From Duganella sp. BuS-21 (GTDB lineage: Bacteria > Pseudomonadota > Gammaproteobacteria > Burkholderiales > Burkholderiaceae_D): a DNA stretch of 64,000 bases. The notes under the pieces are model-generated. The model saw only the letters and a list, made by a program, of their open reading frames with translations. It was not told the DNA's origin and did no database searches. Below are positions 17,721-25,924 of this stretch, piece after piece. The stretch covers positions 1,054,001 to 1,118,000 of the forward strand of contig CP097466.1 of assembly GCA_041874725.1 (NCBI GenBank), in the 5' to 3' direction. The translations under genes were made by a program, and so were the position numbers. Every line of letters starts with the position of its first letter. Within the stretch, counting starts at the first letter, position 1.

Positions 17721-20156
17721 TTAGAAGGTGTAGCGCAGGCGGCCGTAGAAGTATGCGCCGTTGACGCCGATCGGGTTGATAAAGTTGTAGGGCAGGGCGC
17801 CGCCATAGGTGGCGTTGTTGGTCTCGCGCACGCGCTGCGGATAGCGGTCGAGCAGGTTGTCCGCGCCCACGGCCAGCGTCAGCTGCCTGGTCAGCTTGTA
17901 CTGCGCTTCCAGGTCCAGCGTCCAGACGGCGCCGAAGCGCTGCGCGTGCACGCCGTCGATGATTTCGGCGTCTTCATCATAGGAGAAGTCTTTCAGCGGA
18001 CCGAAGCGGGTGGCGCGCGCCAGCAGGCTCCATTGCGCGGCTTGCCAGTCGGCGCTCAGCACCAGCTTGTTCTCGGGCGAGGCATTGCGGATGCGGAACA
18101 GGCTGGTGTCGGTCAGCACGGTCAGCTCGGGGTCTATCCTGGCCAGCGCCGCCGAGCTTTGGTGCACCTGATCGATGCGGGTCTTGTTCAGGTTAAGCGC
18201 CGCGCTCAGATTCAGCTTGCCGCCGGCGACCGCCAGGTCGTGGTTCAGCACGGCGTCCAGGCCGGTGGTGGTGGTGTCCAGCAGGTTGGCCAGGTAGGCC
18301 ACGGACTGGATGTCGCTGCGGCCGATGCCGGCCAGGTAGGCGGTGGCGGCGTCGCTTTGCAAGTCGCTGGTGCGGGTGATGCGGTCCTTGATCTTGATGC
18401 GGTAGCCGTCCAGCGTGAAGCTGGTGTTGCGCGCCGGTTTCCACGCCAGGCCCAGCGACAGGTTGGTCGACTTTTCAGGTTTCAAGGCCTGGGCGCCGAA
18501 GGCGCGCGCCAGCGGATCGCTGGCCGGCAGCAGCGAGGCGGCCTGCAAGGCGCTGCCGTCGCTGTTGAAGTTGAGTGTGGAGAAGCGGAAGCCGGTCTGC
18601 ACCAGCGCCGGCGCACGGAAGCTGTTCGACAGCGAGCCGCGCAGCAGGAATTGTTCGGTGAACTTGTAGCGCGCCGACAGCTTGCCGGTGCTGGCGCTGC
18701 CGAAGTCGCTGTAGTCCGAGTAGCGCGCGGCCGCGCCCACCAGCAGCTGTTTGGTGATGTCGCTTTCGATGTCGGCGTAGACCGAGCTGATATTGCGGCT
18801 GCCGTCGAACGCATCTTGCGGGCGCAGGCCGGGGCCGGCTTGCGCGCCCGGCGGCGCATCGGTCACTGCGCCAGCGGCGTAGGAGGCGGCGTCGCCCGGC
18901 GAGCTGGTGTAGGTCTCGCGGATGACTTCCACGCCCAGCGCCAGGTTGACCGGCACGCCGAAGTCCAGCGCGCGCGTGACGTCGGCGTTGACCGCGTTCT
19001 GGCGATAGTCGAAGGTGGCGAGGTGGAAGCTGGTCGGGCTTTGCGCGCCCAGCGAGGCGTTGGCCGAGTTGCTCAAGTCGTAATGGAAGATGTTGCTGCC
19101 GTGGCGTGCGCTGAGATCCCAGTGCCATGCGCCGCTGCTCACGCGCAAGCCGGCCACCACGCTGAGGTCGCTGGCGTCGCCGTGCGTCACCGGGCGGTAG
19201 CCGTTCGGGTACAGCGCCGCGACGTTGGACGGATCGCCCGGATAGCGGAAATAGGCGCTGCCGTCCGACTGGCGCTGGTTGGCGGTGGCGAAGGAGTAGG
19301 CGTCCACGCCCTCGCTCAGCGGCAGCAGGGCGTTGTAGAACAGGTAGTTGTTGTGCGACTGCGCATCGCCGGATTTGAAGACCACCTTGCCGTCCAGCGC
19401 CAGGTCGGCTGGGGTGGCATTCCACGAGGTCCAGCCGGCGTCGCTGAAGCCGGCGCGCTGGGTCGGATGGCGGCTGCGGCTCTCGGCGCCGAAGCGGAAG
19501 AAGCCGGCGTCGCCCAGCGGAATGCCGTAGTCGGCGTTGACGATTTTGGTCTGGCCGTCGGTTTTCTTTTCCCTGGTCGGCTCGAAGTCGGTGTGGTTGG
19601 CGCCGTAGCTGACCGAGGCCGAGCCGCCCGTGCGCTGCTGCTTGAGCACGATGTTGATGACGCCGGCCACGGCGTCGCTGCCGTATTGCGCGCCGGCGCC
19701 GTCGCGCAGGATTTCAATGTGGTCGATGGCGCCCGGCGCAAGCGCGTTGACGTCGACCGGCACGGTGCCGGCAAAGCTGCTCTCGGTGTCCAGCACGGCG
19801 CTGGCGTGGCGGCGTTTGCCGTTGATCAGCACCAGTACCTGGTCCGGCGCCAGGCCGCGCAGCTGCACCCCGCGCACGGAGTCGGCAGCGCCGCTCGATT
19901 CGATGCGCGGGAAGTTGATGGACGGCGCCAGCGCCTGCAGGGCGGCGCCCACTTCGCCGCTGGACAGGGCGTTTTCCACCTCGCGCGCGCCAAAACGGTC
20001 GATCGGCACGGCGCTGTCGAACACGGTGCGGTTGCGGGCGCGCGAGCCGACGATGGTGACTTCGTCGATGGCGGCGGTTTCCTGAGCGTGTACGGTGGGC
20101 AGCGCGGCCGGCAAGGCGGCCAGCAGCATCAGTGGTGGGAGTACATGTTTGTGCAT
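17721..20156 (-). CDS. TonB-dependent outer-membrane receptor
   Basis: An 811-aa receptor with a signal peptide (cleavage likely after PTVHA), a TonB-box-like EVTIVGSR start, a plug domain (about residues 45-165, with LVLINGKRRH and VEILRDGAGAQYGSDAVAGVINIVL-type motifs) and a 22-strand barrel ending in a Phe-terminated strand (FYGRLRYTF). It imports a ligand across the outer membrane using TonB energy. The ligand is not evident; the plug resembles receptors for siderophores as well as for organic substrates. It is cotranscribed with an exported SAM-cleaving enzyme, hinting at a nucleoside- or SAM-related substrate. A strong dyad covers its ribosome binding site. Confidence 0.93.
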   Translation of the reverse strand: MHKHVLPPLMLLAALPAALPTVHAQETAAIDEVTIVGSRARNRTVFDSAVPIDRFGAREVENALSSGEVGAALQALAPSINFPRIESSGAADSVRGVQLRGLAPDQVLVLINGKRRHASAVLDTESSFAGTVPVDVNALAPGAIDHIEILRDGAGAQYGSDAVAGVINIVLKQQRTGGSASVSYGANHTDFEPTREKKTDGQTKIVNADYGIPLGDAGFFRFGAESRSRHPTQRAGFSDAGWTSWNATPADLALDGKVVFKSGDAQSHNNYLFYNALLPLSEGVDAYSFATANQRQSDGSAYFRYPGDPSNVAALYPNGYRPVTHGDASDLSVVAGLRVSSGAWHWDLSARHGSNIFHYDLSNSANASLGAQSPTSFHLATFDYRQNAVNADVTRALDFGVPVNLALGVEVIRETYTSSPGDAASYAAGAVTDAPPGAQAGPGLRPQDAFDGSRNISSVYADIESDITKQLLVGAAARYSDYSDFGSASTGKLSARYKFTEQFLLRGSLSNSFRAPALVQTGFRFSTLNFNSDGSALQAASLLPASDPLARAFGAQALKPEKSTNLSLGLAWKPARNTSFTLDGYRIKIKDRITRTSDLQSDAATAYLAGIGRSDIQSVAYLANLLDTTTTGLDAVLNHDLAVAGGKLNLSAALNLNKTRIDQVHQSSAALARIDPELTVLTDTSLFRIRNASPENKLVLSADWQAAQWSLLARATRFGPLKDFSYDEDAEIIDGVHAQRFGAVWTLDLEAQYKLTRQLTLAVGADNLLDRYPQRVRETNNATYGGALPYNFINPIGVNGAYFYGRLRYTF

Positions 20157-20195
20157 CGTAAGATCCTGGTCTGAAGACAGACTATGATCTTACGA
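20156..20195 (-). promoter_or_regulatory. 40-base dyad covering the ribosome binding site of the TonB receptor
   Basis: Outer arms TCGTAAGATC (20156-20165) and GATCTTACGA (20186-20195) are perfectly complementary, and inner arms GTCTG/CAGAC (20169-20173, 20178-20182) extend the stem. On the transcript the 3' arm contains AGGATC, the Shine-Dalgarno, and ends on the A of the ATG. A smaller dyad TAGGAA/TTCCTA lies at 20198-20215. The structure could be a translation-blocking hairpin or a DNA operator. Fold and position are seen; function is inferred. Confidence 0.6.
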
Positions 20196-20242
20196 GCTAG
20201 GAAATGTAGTTCCTACGAACAATTGCTAATATGCTTATGCGC

Positions 20243-21748
20243 TTAATCCGGCAGACGCTCGTTGATGGCCATGGCCTGATCGATGTTCTTGATCAGCAGG
20301 TCCACATACACCGGGTCCAGATGGTGGCCGGCGACTTCGCGCAGGTGTTCGATGACCTTGGCGATCGGCCACGCTTCCTTGTAGCAGCGCTTGTGCATCA
20401 AGGCGTCGAACACGTCGGCGACGGCGACGATGCGCGCGTACAGGTGGATCTGTTCGCCCTTCAAGCCTTGCGGATAGCCGCTGCCGTCGAATTTCTCGTG
20501 GTGCTGGTGGGCGATCACGGCGGCCGCCTTCAGGATCGGGCGCTGCGAACCATCGAGGATGGACAGGCCGACCGTCGGGTGCTGCTTCATGATTTCCCAT
20601 TCGGCCGCATCGAGCTTGCCCGGCTTCAGCAGCACGGCGTCCGGCGTGGCGATCTTGCCGATGTCGTGCATCGGCGCGGCGTGGCGCAGCACGGCCACTT
20701 CGTCTTCCGGCATGCCGGAGGCCTTCGCCAGCAGGTGGCACACTTCCGACATGCGGCGCACATGGTTGCCGGCCTCGTTCGAGCGCGACTCCACCACGTC
20801 GCCGAGGCGCAGGATCAGTTCGGCCTGGGTGTCGGTGATTTCCTGATTCAGCAGGATGTTGTCGAAGGCGATCGCCACGCCCGAGCAGAACACTTCCAGC
20901 AGCTTGGTGTCGATTTCCGAAATTTCCGCCACGCCCTTGAGCACCAGCAGCGAAGCCTTGCCGCTGTTGTTGGGGAAGTAGCCGATATAGGTGTCGCCTT
21001 CCACGCGCGAGATCTTGTTGCTCTTGGCGGCGTCGAGCTGGGCGATCACGTCCGCAGTCAGCAGGCTGCCTTCCTCGTCGCCGATCTGGGCCAGGATTTC
21101 ATATTCGTGTTCGCCGCTGATGGCGGTGGCGCCGCGCAGGCGCAGCAGCATGCTGTGTTCCAGGCGCAGCAGCGCCACGACTTGCTGCAGCAAGCCGTTG
21201 GCGAAGTCTTTCAGGTTGCGTTGCTGGAAGATGTGGGCCGAGGCGGCGATCACGCGCTCCAGGCCTTCGCGGTAGTTGACCTGCGCGCGGTGGGCCTCCT
21301 CCACCTTCATGATGTCGCGGTAGGCGCGCAGCGCGGCGAAGGTGGTGGTGAACAGCTTGGTGCGGTCGAGCTCGGTCTTTTCCTTGTAGTCGTTGATGTC
21401 GTAGTTGACGATCACGCGTTCTTCCGGCGCCTGGCCCGGCTGGCCGGTGCGCAGCACGATGCGGGTGAACTGGTTGTCGAGGTCTTCGCGCATCCAGCGC
21501 GCCACTTCCAGGCCGCTGTCTTCCTTCTCCATCACCACGTCGAGGAACACCAGCGCGATATCGGTCTCGCGCGCCAGCACTTCCTTGGCTTCGGCGCCGC
21601 TGTAGGCGTGCAAGAAGGTCAGCGCGCGGCCGTCGAGACGGAAGCGGCTCAGAGTCAGTTTGGTGATGTCATGAATGTCTGGTTCGTCGTCGACCAACAG
21701 AACTTTCCACGGTGCTAACTTGGGCGCAGCAGAGGACAAAAAAGACAT
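20243..21748 (-). CDS. response regulator with DUF3369 and HD-GYP c-di-GMP phosphodiesterase domains
   Basis: A 501-aa protein. An N-terminal receiver domain (VLLVDDEPDIHD) has the phosphoacceptor Asp70 in FLDVVM. A DUF3369 region at about 150-320 is GAF-like. The HD-GYP domain begins near 330, with the HD pair at His361-Asp362 (MHDIGK), HQHHEKFDGSGYPQGLKG with GYP at 424-426, and DVFDAL. HD-GYP enzymes hydrolyse c-di-GMP to GMP. The ATG at 21748 is used because the receiver domain begins shortly after it and the in-frame sequence upstream is AT-rich and non-coding in character. The cognate kinase is not adjacent; the 250-bp gap upstream holds no gene. Confidence 0.92.
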   Translation of the reverse strand: MSFLSSAAPKLAPWKVLLVDDEPDIHDITKLTLSRFRLDGRALTFLHAYSGAEAKEVLARETDIALVFLDVVMEKEDSGLEVARWMREDLDNQFTRIVLRTGQPGQAPEERVIVNYDINDYKEKTELDRTKLFTTTFAALRAYRDIMKVEEAHRAQVNYREGLERVIAASAHIFQQRNLKDFANGLLQQVVALLRLEHSMLLRLRGATAISGEHEYEILAQIGDEEGSLLTADVIAQLDAAKSNKISRVEGDTYIGYFPNNSGKASLLVLKGVAEISEIDTKLLEVFCSGVAIAFDNILLNQEITDTQAELILRLGDVVESRSNEAGNHVRRMSEVCHLLAKASGMPEDEVAVLRHAAPMHDIGKIATPDAVLLKPGKLDAAEWEIMKQHPTVGLSILDGSQRPILKAAAVIAHQHHEKFDGSGYPQGLKGEQIHLYARIVAVADVFDALMHKRCYKEAWPIAKVIEHLREVAGHHLDPVYVDLLIKNIDQAMAINERLPD

Positions 21749-22001
21749 ATGAACGAGTTCCGCAAAATGACACGACAGGGTGAATTTTCCGATTGTAGAC
21801 CGACCCACAGCCATTAACAACAGGCAATAAAAATTCCTGCTGCTATGCACAACACTTGGTGTGAAATTATTGTACGCCAAGCAAACTTTTGACGGCGCGA
21901 TGCTGGCCGGTTGGTCCCATCTGCGCGCCGATAACAATACTTCGTTTTTAGCAATATTGCTATCATTAAACAAAGTTTTTTGAACGCCAGTGTTGTTTTG
22001 C

Positions 22002-23084
22002 TTATGGCAGGGGTAGGCTCAGCAGCCGGTCGTCGCCGGACTTGGGCGTGCCGCGGCCGTCGGTGTTGTTGGTGAGCAGGTAGAGGCGTCCGCCGGGCGC
22101 CGCCACCACGTCGCGCAGGCGGCCATATTCGCGGACATAGAATTCGGTGGCGGTGCCGGTGGCGGCCAGCGGCACCTTGCGCAGCCGCTCACCGCGCAGG
22201 TTGGCGATGTAGAGGTTGGCGCCGCTGATGGCGATGCCGCTCGGGCTGGCGTCGGCGGTGGCCCATTGCTGCAGCGGATCGGTGTACTTGCTGTTGCCGG
22301 CCTTGCCCTCGACATCGGGCCAGCCGTAGTTGGCGCCCGGCTTGATCTGGTTCAGTTCGTCCCAGGTGTTCTGGCCGAACTCGGAGGCGTACATGCTGCC
22401 GTCCGCAGCCCAGGCCAGGCCCTGGACGTTGCGGTGGCCGTAGCTGTAGACGTAGGAGCCGGGGAAAGGGTTGTCCGAAGGCACGCGGCCGTCCGCCGTC
22501 ATGCGCAGAATCTTGCCGCCGAGCGAGTCCAGATTCTGCGAGCGGCTGGCGCTGCCGGCATCGCCGGTGGCGGCGTACAGCATGCCGTCGGGGCCGAAGG
22601 CGATGCGCCCGCCGTTGTGGTTGCTGCCGGAGGGGATGCCGCCGAGCAGCGCCTGCGCGGCGCCCAGTCGCGTGGCGGAACCCGAGCCGCTGAGCGGGTA
22701 GCGCGCGATGCGGTTCTCGGCGCCGGCGCTGAAGTAGGCGTACAGGAAAGTGTCGCGCACGGCGATGCCGAGCAGGCCGCCTTCGCCGGTGCCGTTGACG
22801 CCGGCAATGGTGGCGATGGTGGTCAGTGCGCCGTTGCTGTCCACGGCCTGGATGCGCGCCGTGCCGCGTTCGCTGACCAGCGGCGTACTGCCGTAAAACG
22901 CGACCGACCACGGGATTTGCAGGCCGGAAGCCAGCACGGTGGGGCCGGCGGGCGTGGGCGGGTCGGTCCTGGGCGGCGTCACAACGACGGCGGAGCCGCC
23001 GCCTGAGCTGCCGCCGCAGCCGCCGATACTCAACGACATCATGCACGCCAAAACGGCCGCTGCCGATGCTGTGCTTTTCAGCAT
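22002..23084 (-). CDS. PQQ-dependent sugar dehydrogenase-type lipoprotein
   Basis: A 360-aa member of the glucose/sorbosone dehydrogenase family, a six-bladed beta-propeller that oxidises sugars with PQQ in the periplasm. A lipoprotein signal ends at Cys23 (SIGGCGG), followed by a Gly/Ser/Pro linker. Family motifs include SNHNGGRIAFGPDGMLYAATGD, YGHRNVQGLAW and PGANYGWPDVEG. The His in NHNGG and the Arg in GHRN correspond to PQQ-site residues of the family. The length is typical. Many relatives have no proven sugar substrate, so the exact reaction is uncertain. It is transcribed alone, with a repeat region upstream. Confidence 0.85.
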   Translation of the reverse strand: MLKSTASAAAVLACMMSLSIGGCGGSSGGGSAVVVTPPRTDPPTPAGPTVLASGLQIPWSVAFYGSTPLVSERGTARIQAVDSNGALTTIATIAGVNGTGEGGLLGIAVRDTFLYAYFSAGAENRIARYPLSGSGSATRLGAAQALLGGIPSGSNHNGGRIAFGPDGMLYAATGDAGSASRSQNLDSLGGKILRMTADGRVPSDNPFPGSYVYSYGHRNVQGLAWAADGSMYASEFGQNTWDELNQIKPGANYGWPDVEGKAGNSKYTDPLQQWATADASPSGIAISGANLYIANLRGERLRKVPLAATGTATEFYVREYGRLRDVVAAPGGRLYLLTNNTDGRGTPKSGDDRLLSLPLP

Positions 23085-23170
23085 GATCGCTCTCCTTGAA
23101 TAGGCATGGGCGCATTATCGGCCTGATCGGGCGGCACGCGCCGCACGGTAGGGGTGTACCCCGAGCAAAA

Positions 23171-23198
23171 GGGTCGGACCCCGTACGGGGTCCGACCC
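23171..23198. repeat. 28-bp perfect palindrome
   Basis: GGGTCGGACCCCGT followed directly by its exact reverse complement. It leads straight into dispersed-repeat copy B. A related half, GGCGGACCCCGTGGGTCCGACCC-like, is near 58605. It may act as a transcript hairpin between two leftward genes, but it has no T tract. Confidence 0.85.
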
Positions 23199-23245
23199 TG
23201 GCCGCAGCGGTGTGCGGGTTTCGCCGGTGCCGCGCGCTTTTACAC
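23191..23245 (+). repeat. dispersed intergenic repeat, copy B
   Basis: Holds the 26-base core at 23194-23219 identical to copy A (11400-11425, opposite strand) and nearly identical to copy C (46550-46576). Similarity continues through GGTGCCGCGCG and a T-rich end. It starts at the right half of the 28-bp palindrome. Confidence 0.75.
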
Positions 23246-23261
23246 CTGGTCAGCCGTTCAT

Positions 23262-23297
23262 AAAAAAACCCGCGCAGCGCCGGAGCGCTCGCGGGTT
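23262..23297 (-). terminator. rho-independent terminator downstream of phoX
   Basis: On the - strand, a stem ACCCGCGAGCGC pairs with GCGCTGCGCGGGT around a short CCG-type loop (small internal mismatch), followed by seven T. It lies about 25 bases after the phoX stop, in the right orientation to end that transcript. Confidence 0.8.
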
Positions 23298-23322
23298 GTG
23301 AATTCCCTAAGGAGGAAAACGG

Positions 23323-25248
23323 TTAGAAGCTCAGCGCCGGGAAGCCGGTGATGTAGCCGACCGCCGCGCCGTAGCGGTCGCGGTAGTTGGCGCGGATCAG
23401 CGGGTCCAGCGTGGTCTGCACCTTCGAATGCAGCGCCGCTTCCCAGTCGCCCGGGTGCTGGAAGTTGCTCATAATGTAGGCGAAGCCGTTGATGTCGTCC
23501 ACCGCGTGCAGGCCGGTCGATTCGGCGCCCGACGGCGTCGACAGGATGCGCGTCAGCGCCTTGGTGTCGACGTTGTAGGCCCACAGGAAGTTGTTGACGT
23601 GGGTGCCGCTGTCCTCACCCACGAACAGGGTGCGCAGCTTTTCCGAGAACTTGATGTTGTCCGGGTTGGCGACTTTGTCCGGATTGGCCAGGTTGCCCAG
23701 CGCGTCGGCCGTCTTCAGGTCTTCGCTGACCAACGCCGGCACGGCGGCCATGTCGACCGGCACCCATTCGCTGTTGATGGCGGCGCCGCCCAGGTCGATC
23801 TGGCCGGCCTTCATGTTCAGCGCGTACACGGCGCCGGCGCTCGGGCCCTTGATCGCGATGCCGCCCGAACCGTTGGTCATGGCCGAACCGATGGCGGCGA
23901 TGGCCGAGTAGGCGATCTTGTCCTTGGCGTTGACGGTGGTGCCTTCCATCTTGGTGAAGCCCATGCTGCCGCCCTTGAACGCGGCATAGCGGTGGGTTTC
24001 CAGGAAGGCGGCGGCCTGCTCCATGCCCGGCATGATCTTGATCCAGTTGAACTTGCCGTTGAACGGGATCTTGGTGTACGAGGCGTCGGCCGGATCGGCG
24101 GTTTTCACGTCCATGATGTCGGCCGCTTTCAGCTTGTCGGCCAGGGCCTTGATCTCGGCCGAGGTGGCGCTGCCCAGCTTGATCCACGACAGCGTGGCCG
24201 AGCCGCCGTTGTCGGTGCTGGTCTGGTTCCACTTGGCCACGTACAGGGTGCCGCTCGACAGGTCCTTGGCCTTGTCGGCCACGAACATGAACAGGCCGCC
24301 GTTGGTGGCGTCGTCGCCCATCAGCGCGGTGCGTTCGTCCGGCATCACCTGCACCAGCTCGTGCGAGATGCGGCCCATGCAGTAGTGCTTCTTGCAGCTG
24401 CCGGTGCCGTCCGGGTTGACCGTGATCTCCGGCATGTGGCCGTAGTGGTAGGGATTGGCCTTGGCGGCGTCGCCGTACAGGTTGGTGCTGAAGTTGGCGA
24501 ACTGGGTGTTGCTGGCGATGACGGTCGCATCCGGCTCGTACTCTTCGCTCGACAGGTGGGTGTTCCACGGCGAGCGGCTGGCGCCGCAGGTGATCCACAG
24601 GCCGTTGGCCGGGCTGGTATCGACGTTGTGGTACTTCACCAGCGTCAGCGCGCCGGTGGTCTTGTCCTGGTCCAGGGTCAGGATGGCGATCGGCGACGGC
24701 AACATGCCGTACACCGAGTCACCCTTGACGTTGCGGCTGGTGTATTCGAACTGCACCACGGCGAACACGGCGTTGCCCTTGATGTTGGGCACGGTGGTCG
24801 AGGCCAGCTTCAGCAGCGAGGTGCCGTCCGGCGCGTCGGAGAAGAACTGGCGCGAGTTGGCATCGGTCTTGTCGAGGATGGGCTTGTTGTTGATGTCCCA
24901 ATAGCCGCCGGCCAGGGTGGTGCCGCCGCTACCGTTCGGCACTTGGGCGCCGGTGATGAAGAAGGTCTGGTAAGCCAGGTTGTACGGCACGCTCTTGCCG
25001 TCCGAGTACAGCGCCTGCATGGCCGAGGCCACGGTGGTGGTGGCCATTTTCGGCGCGTCGGCCAGCGATGGCGCGGCCATGCCGGAGAAGCTCACCGACA
25101 TCAGCTGAGCCGGTGGGGTGGAGGCATCGCCGCCGCCGCAGGCGGCCAGCAAGGCGGCGGTGGCGCTGCCGCCGGCCAGCGGCAGCAGCGGTGCGCCGGA
25201 CAGGAATTTGAGGAGGCTGCGACGGGATGAATCTAATTGCTCGGTCAT
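23323..25248 (-). CDS. phoX: PhoX-family (DUF839) Tat-exported phosphatase
   Basis: A 641-aa protein of the PhoX/DUF839 family, calcium- and iron-dependent alkaline phosphatases of the periplasm. The N-terminus carries a twin-arginine signal (SSRRSLLKFLSG, Arg9-Arg10) followed by a hydrophobic stretch and AACGGG, which may also be a lipobox. Family elements include CGASRSPWNTHLSSEEYEPD, TGSCKKHYCMGRISHE and the C-terminal LFVGEDSGTHVNNFLWAYNV block. A Pho-box-like direct repeat sits 52-69 bases upstream of the ATG, consistent with PhoB control under phosphate starvation. Not every DUF839 protein is a proven phosphatase. Confidence 0.82.
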   Translation of the reverse strand: MTEQLDSSRRSLLKFLSGAPLLPLAGGSATAALLAACGGGDASTPPAQLMSVSFSGMAAPSLADAPKMATTTVASAMQALYSDGKSVPYNLAYQTFFITGAQVPNGSGGTTLAGGYWDINNKPILDKTDANSRQFFSDAPDGTSLLKLASTTVPNIKGNAVFAVVQFEYTSRNVKGDSVYGMLPSPIAILTLDQDKTTGALTLVKYHNVDTSPANGLWITCGASRSPWNTHLSSEEYEPDATVIASNTQFANFSTNLYGDAAKANPYHYGHMPEITVNPDGTGSCKKHYCMGRISHELVQVMPDERTALMGDDATNGGLFMFVADKAKDLSSGTLYVAKWNQTSTDNGGSATLSWIKLGSATSAEIKALADKLKAADIMDVKTADPADASYTKIPFNGKFNWIKIMPGMEQAAAFLETHRYAAFKGGSMGFTKMEGTTVNAKDKIAYSAIAAIGSAMTNGSGGIAIKGPSAGAVYALNMKAGQIDLGGAAINSEWVPVDMAAVPALVSEDLKTADALGNLANPDKVANPDNIKFSEKLRTLFVGEDSGTHVNNFLWAYNVDTKALTRILSTPSGAESTGLHAVDDINGFAYIMSNFQHPGDWEAALHSKVQTTLDPLIRANYRDRYGAAVGYITGFPALSF

Positions 25249-25299
25249 GGAGGGTTACCTTGTGTAGTGGGTGGCCGGGCGCAATATTATCGATAAGGT

Positions 25300-25317
25300 A
25301 TGACAGGACTGTGACAA
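25300..25317 (-). promoter_or_regulatory. Pho-box-like PhoB binding site upstream of phoX
   Basis: On the - strand TTGTCAC, four bases, then CTGTCAT: two 7-mers with the 11-base period of a Pho box (consensus CTGTCAT twice). Ten bases further downstream is TAATAT, a suitable -10 element, matching the usual layout in which the Pho box replaces the -35. This fits the phosphatase gene it precedes. Confidence 0.65.
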
Positions 25318-25426
25318 GCTTCCTGCAAGCCGATTGGTAACAAACTTATTCAGCGCGGGCGCAGCCCGGCGAATAGGTCTATATTGGCTATGTTGGATAT
25401 ATGAATCTCACTGAAGGAGACGCATC

Positions 25427-25921
25427 ATGCGCCTGTTCAAACAAACCGTGCTGGCCGCCGTCGCGGCGTTGCTGGCTTCCAGCGCCGTGATGGCGCAAGT
25501 TTCGGTGTCGTACGTCAAGCCGGAAGATTTCAGCGATGTGCCGCGCGGCGTGATCGACCGCGACCGCACGCTCAAGGATTTCACCGACTATTTCAAGTCG
25601 CTGGACAAGAAACTGCCGTCCGGGCAGCAGCTCAAGATTGAAGTGCTCGATATCGATCTGGCCGGGCGCCTGTATCCGCGCCGCGCCGCCGACGACATCC
25701 GCGTCATGAACGGCGGCGCCGACTGGCCGCGCATGCAACTGAAGTACACGCTGGAGCAGGATGGCCAGGTGCTGCGCAGCGGCGAGGAGCAGCTGTCCAA
25801 TATGAACTACCAGCAGGGCCGCCTGGGCGGCTATTTCGACAGCGATCCGCTGCGCTACGAGAAGCAGATGCTGGACGATTGGTTCAATAAATCGATCGTG
25901 CCGAAGGTGGCCAAGCGCTAA
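25427..25921 (+). CDS. DUF3016 family periplasmic protein
   Basis: A 164-aa exported protein. The signal peptide (MRLFKQTVLAAVAALLASSAVMAQ) is followed by VSVSYVKPEDFSDVPRG, the typical start of DUF3016 proteins, in which a beta strand leads to a P-x-x-F-x-D motif. The rest (LKIEVLDIDLAGRLYP, WPRMQLKYTLEQDGQVLRSGEEQLSNMNY) and the C-terminal EKQMLDDWF also fit. The biochemical role of the family is unknown to me. The ATG follows a GAAGGAG ribosome binding site. It converges on the thioesterase gene with three bases between stops. Confidence 0.8.
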   Translation: MRLFKQTVLAAVAALLASSAVMAQVSVSYVKPEDFSDVPRGVIDRDRTLKDFTDYFKSLDKKLPSGQQLKIEVLDIDLAGRLYPRRAADDIRVMNGGADWPRMQLKYTLEQDGQVLRSGEEQLSNMNYQQGRLGGYFDSDPLRYEKQMLDDWFNKSIVPKVAKR

Positions 25922-25924
25922 TCT

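Noticed and set aside
17946..20174. Long + strand frame opposite the TonB receptor
   Set aside because: Antisense shadow with no domain; the receptor frame has signal peptide, plug and barrel features.
23154..23351. Short + strand frame sharing a PQRCAGFAGAARF peptide with a frame near 46560
   Set aside because: The shared peptide is just the translated dispersed DNA repeat; there is no ribosome binding site and the frame crosses the phoX terminator.
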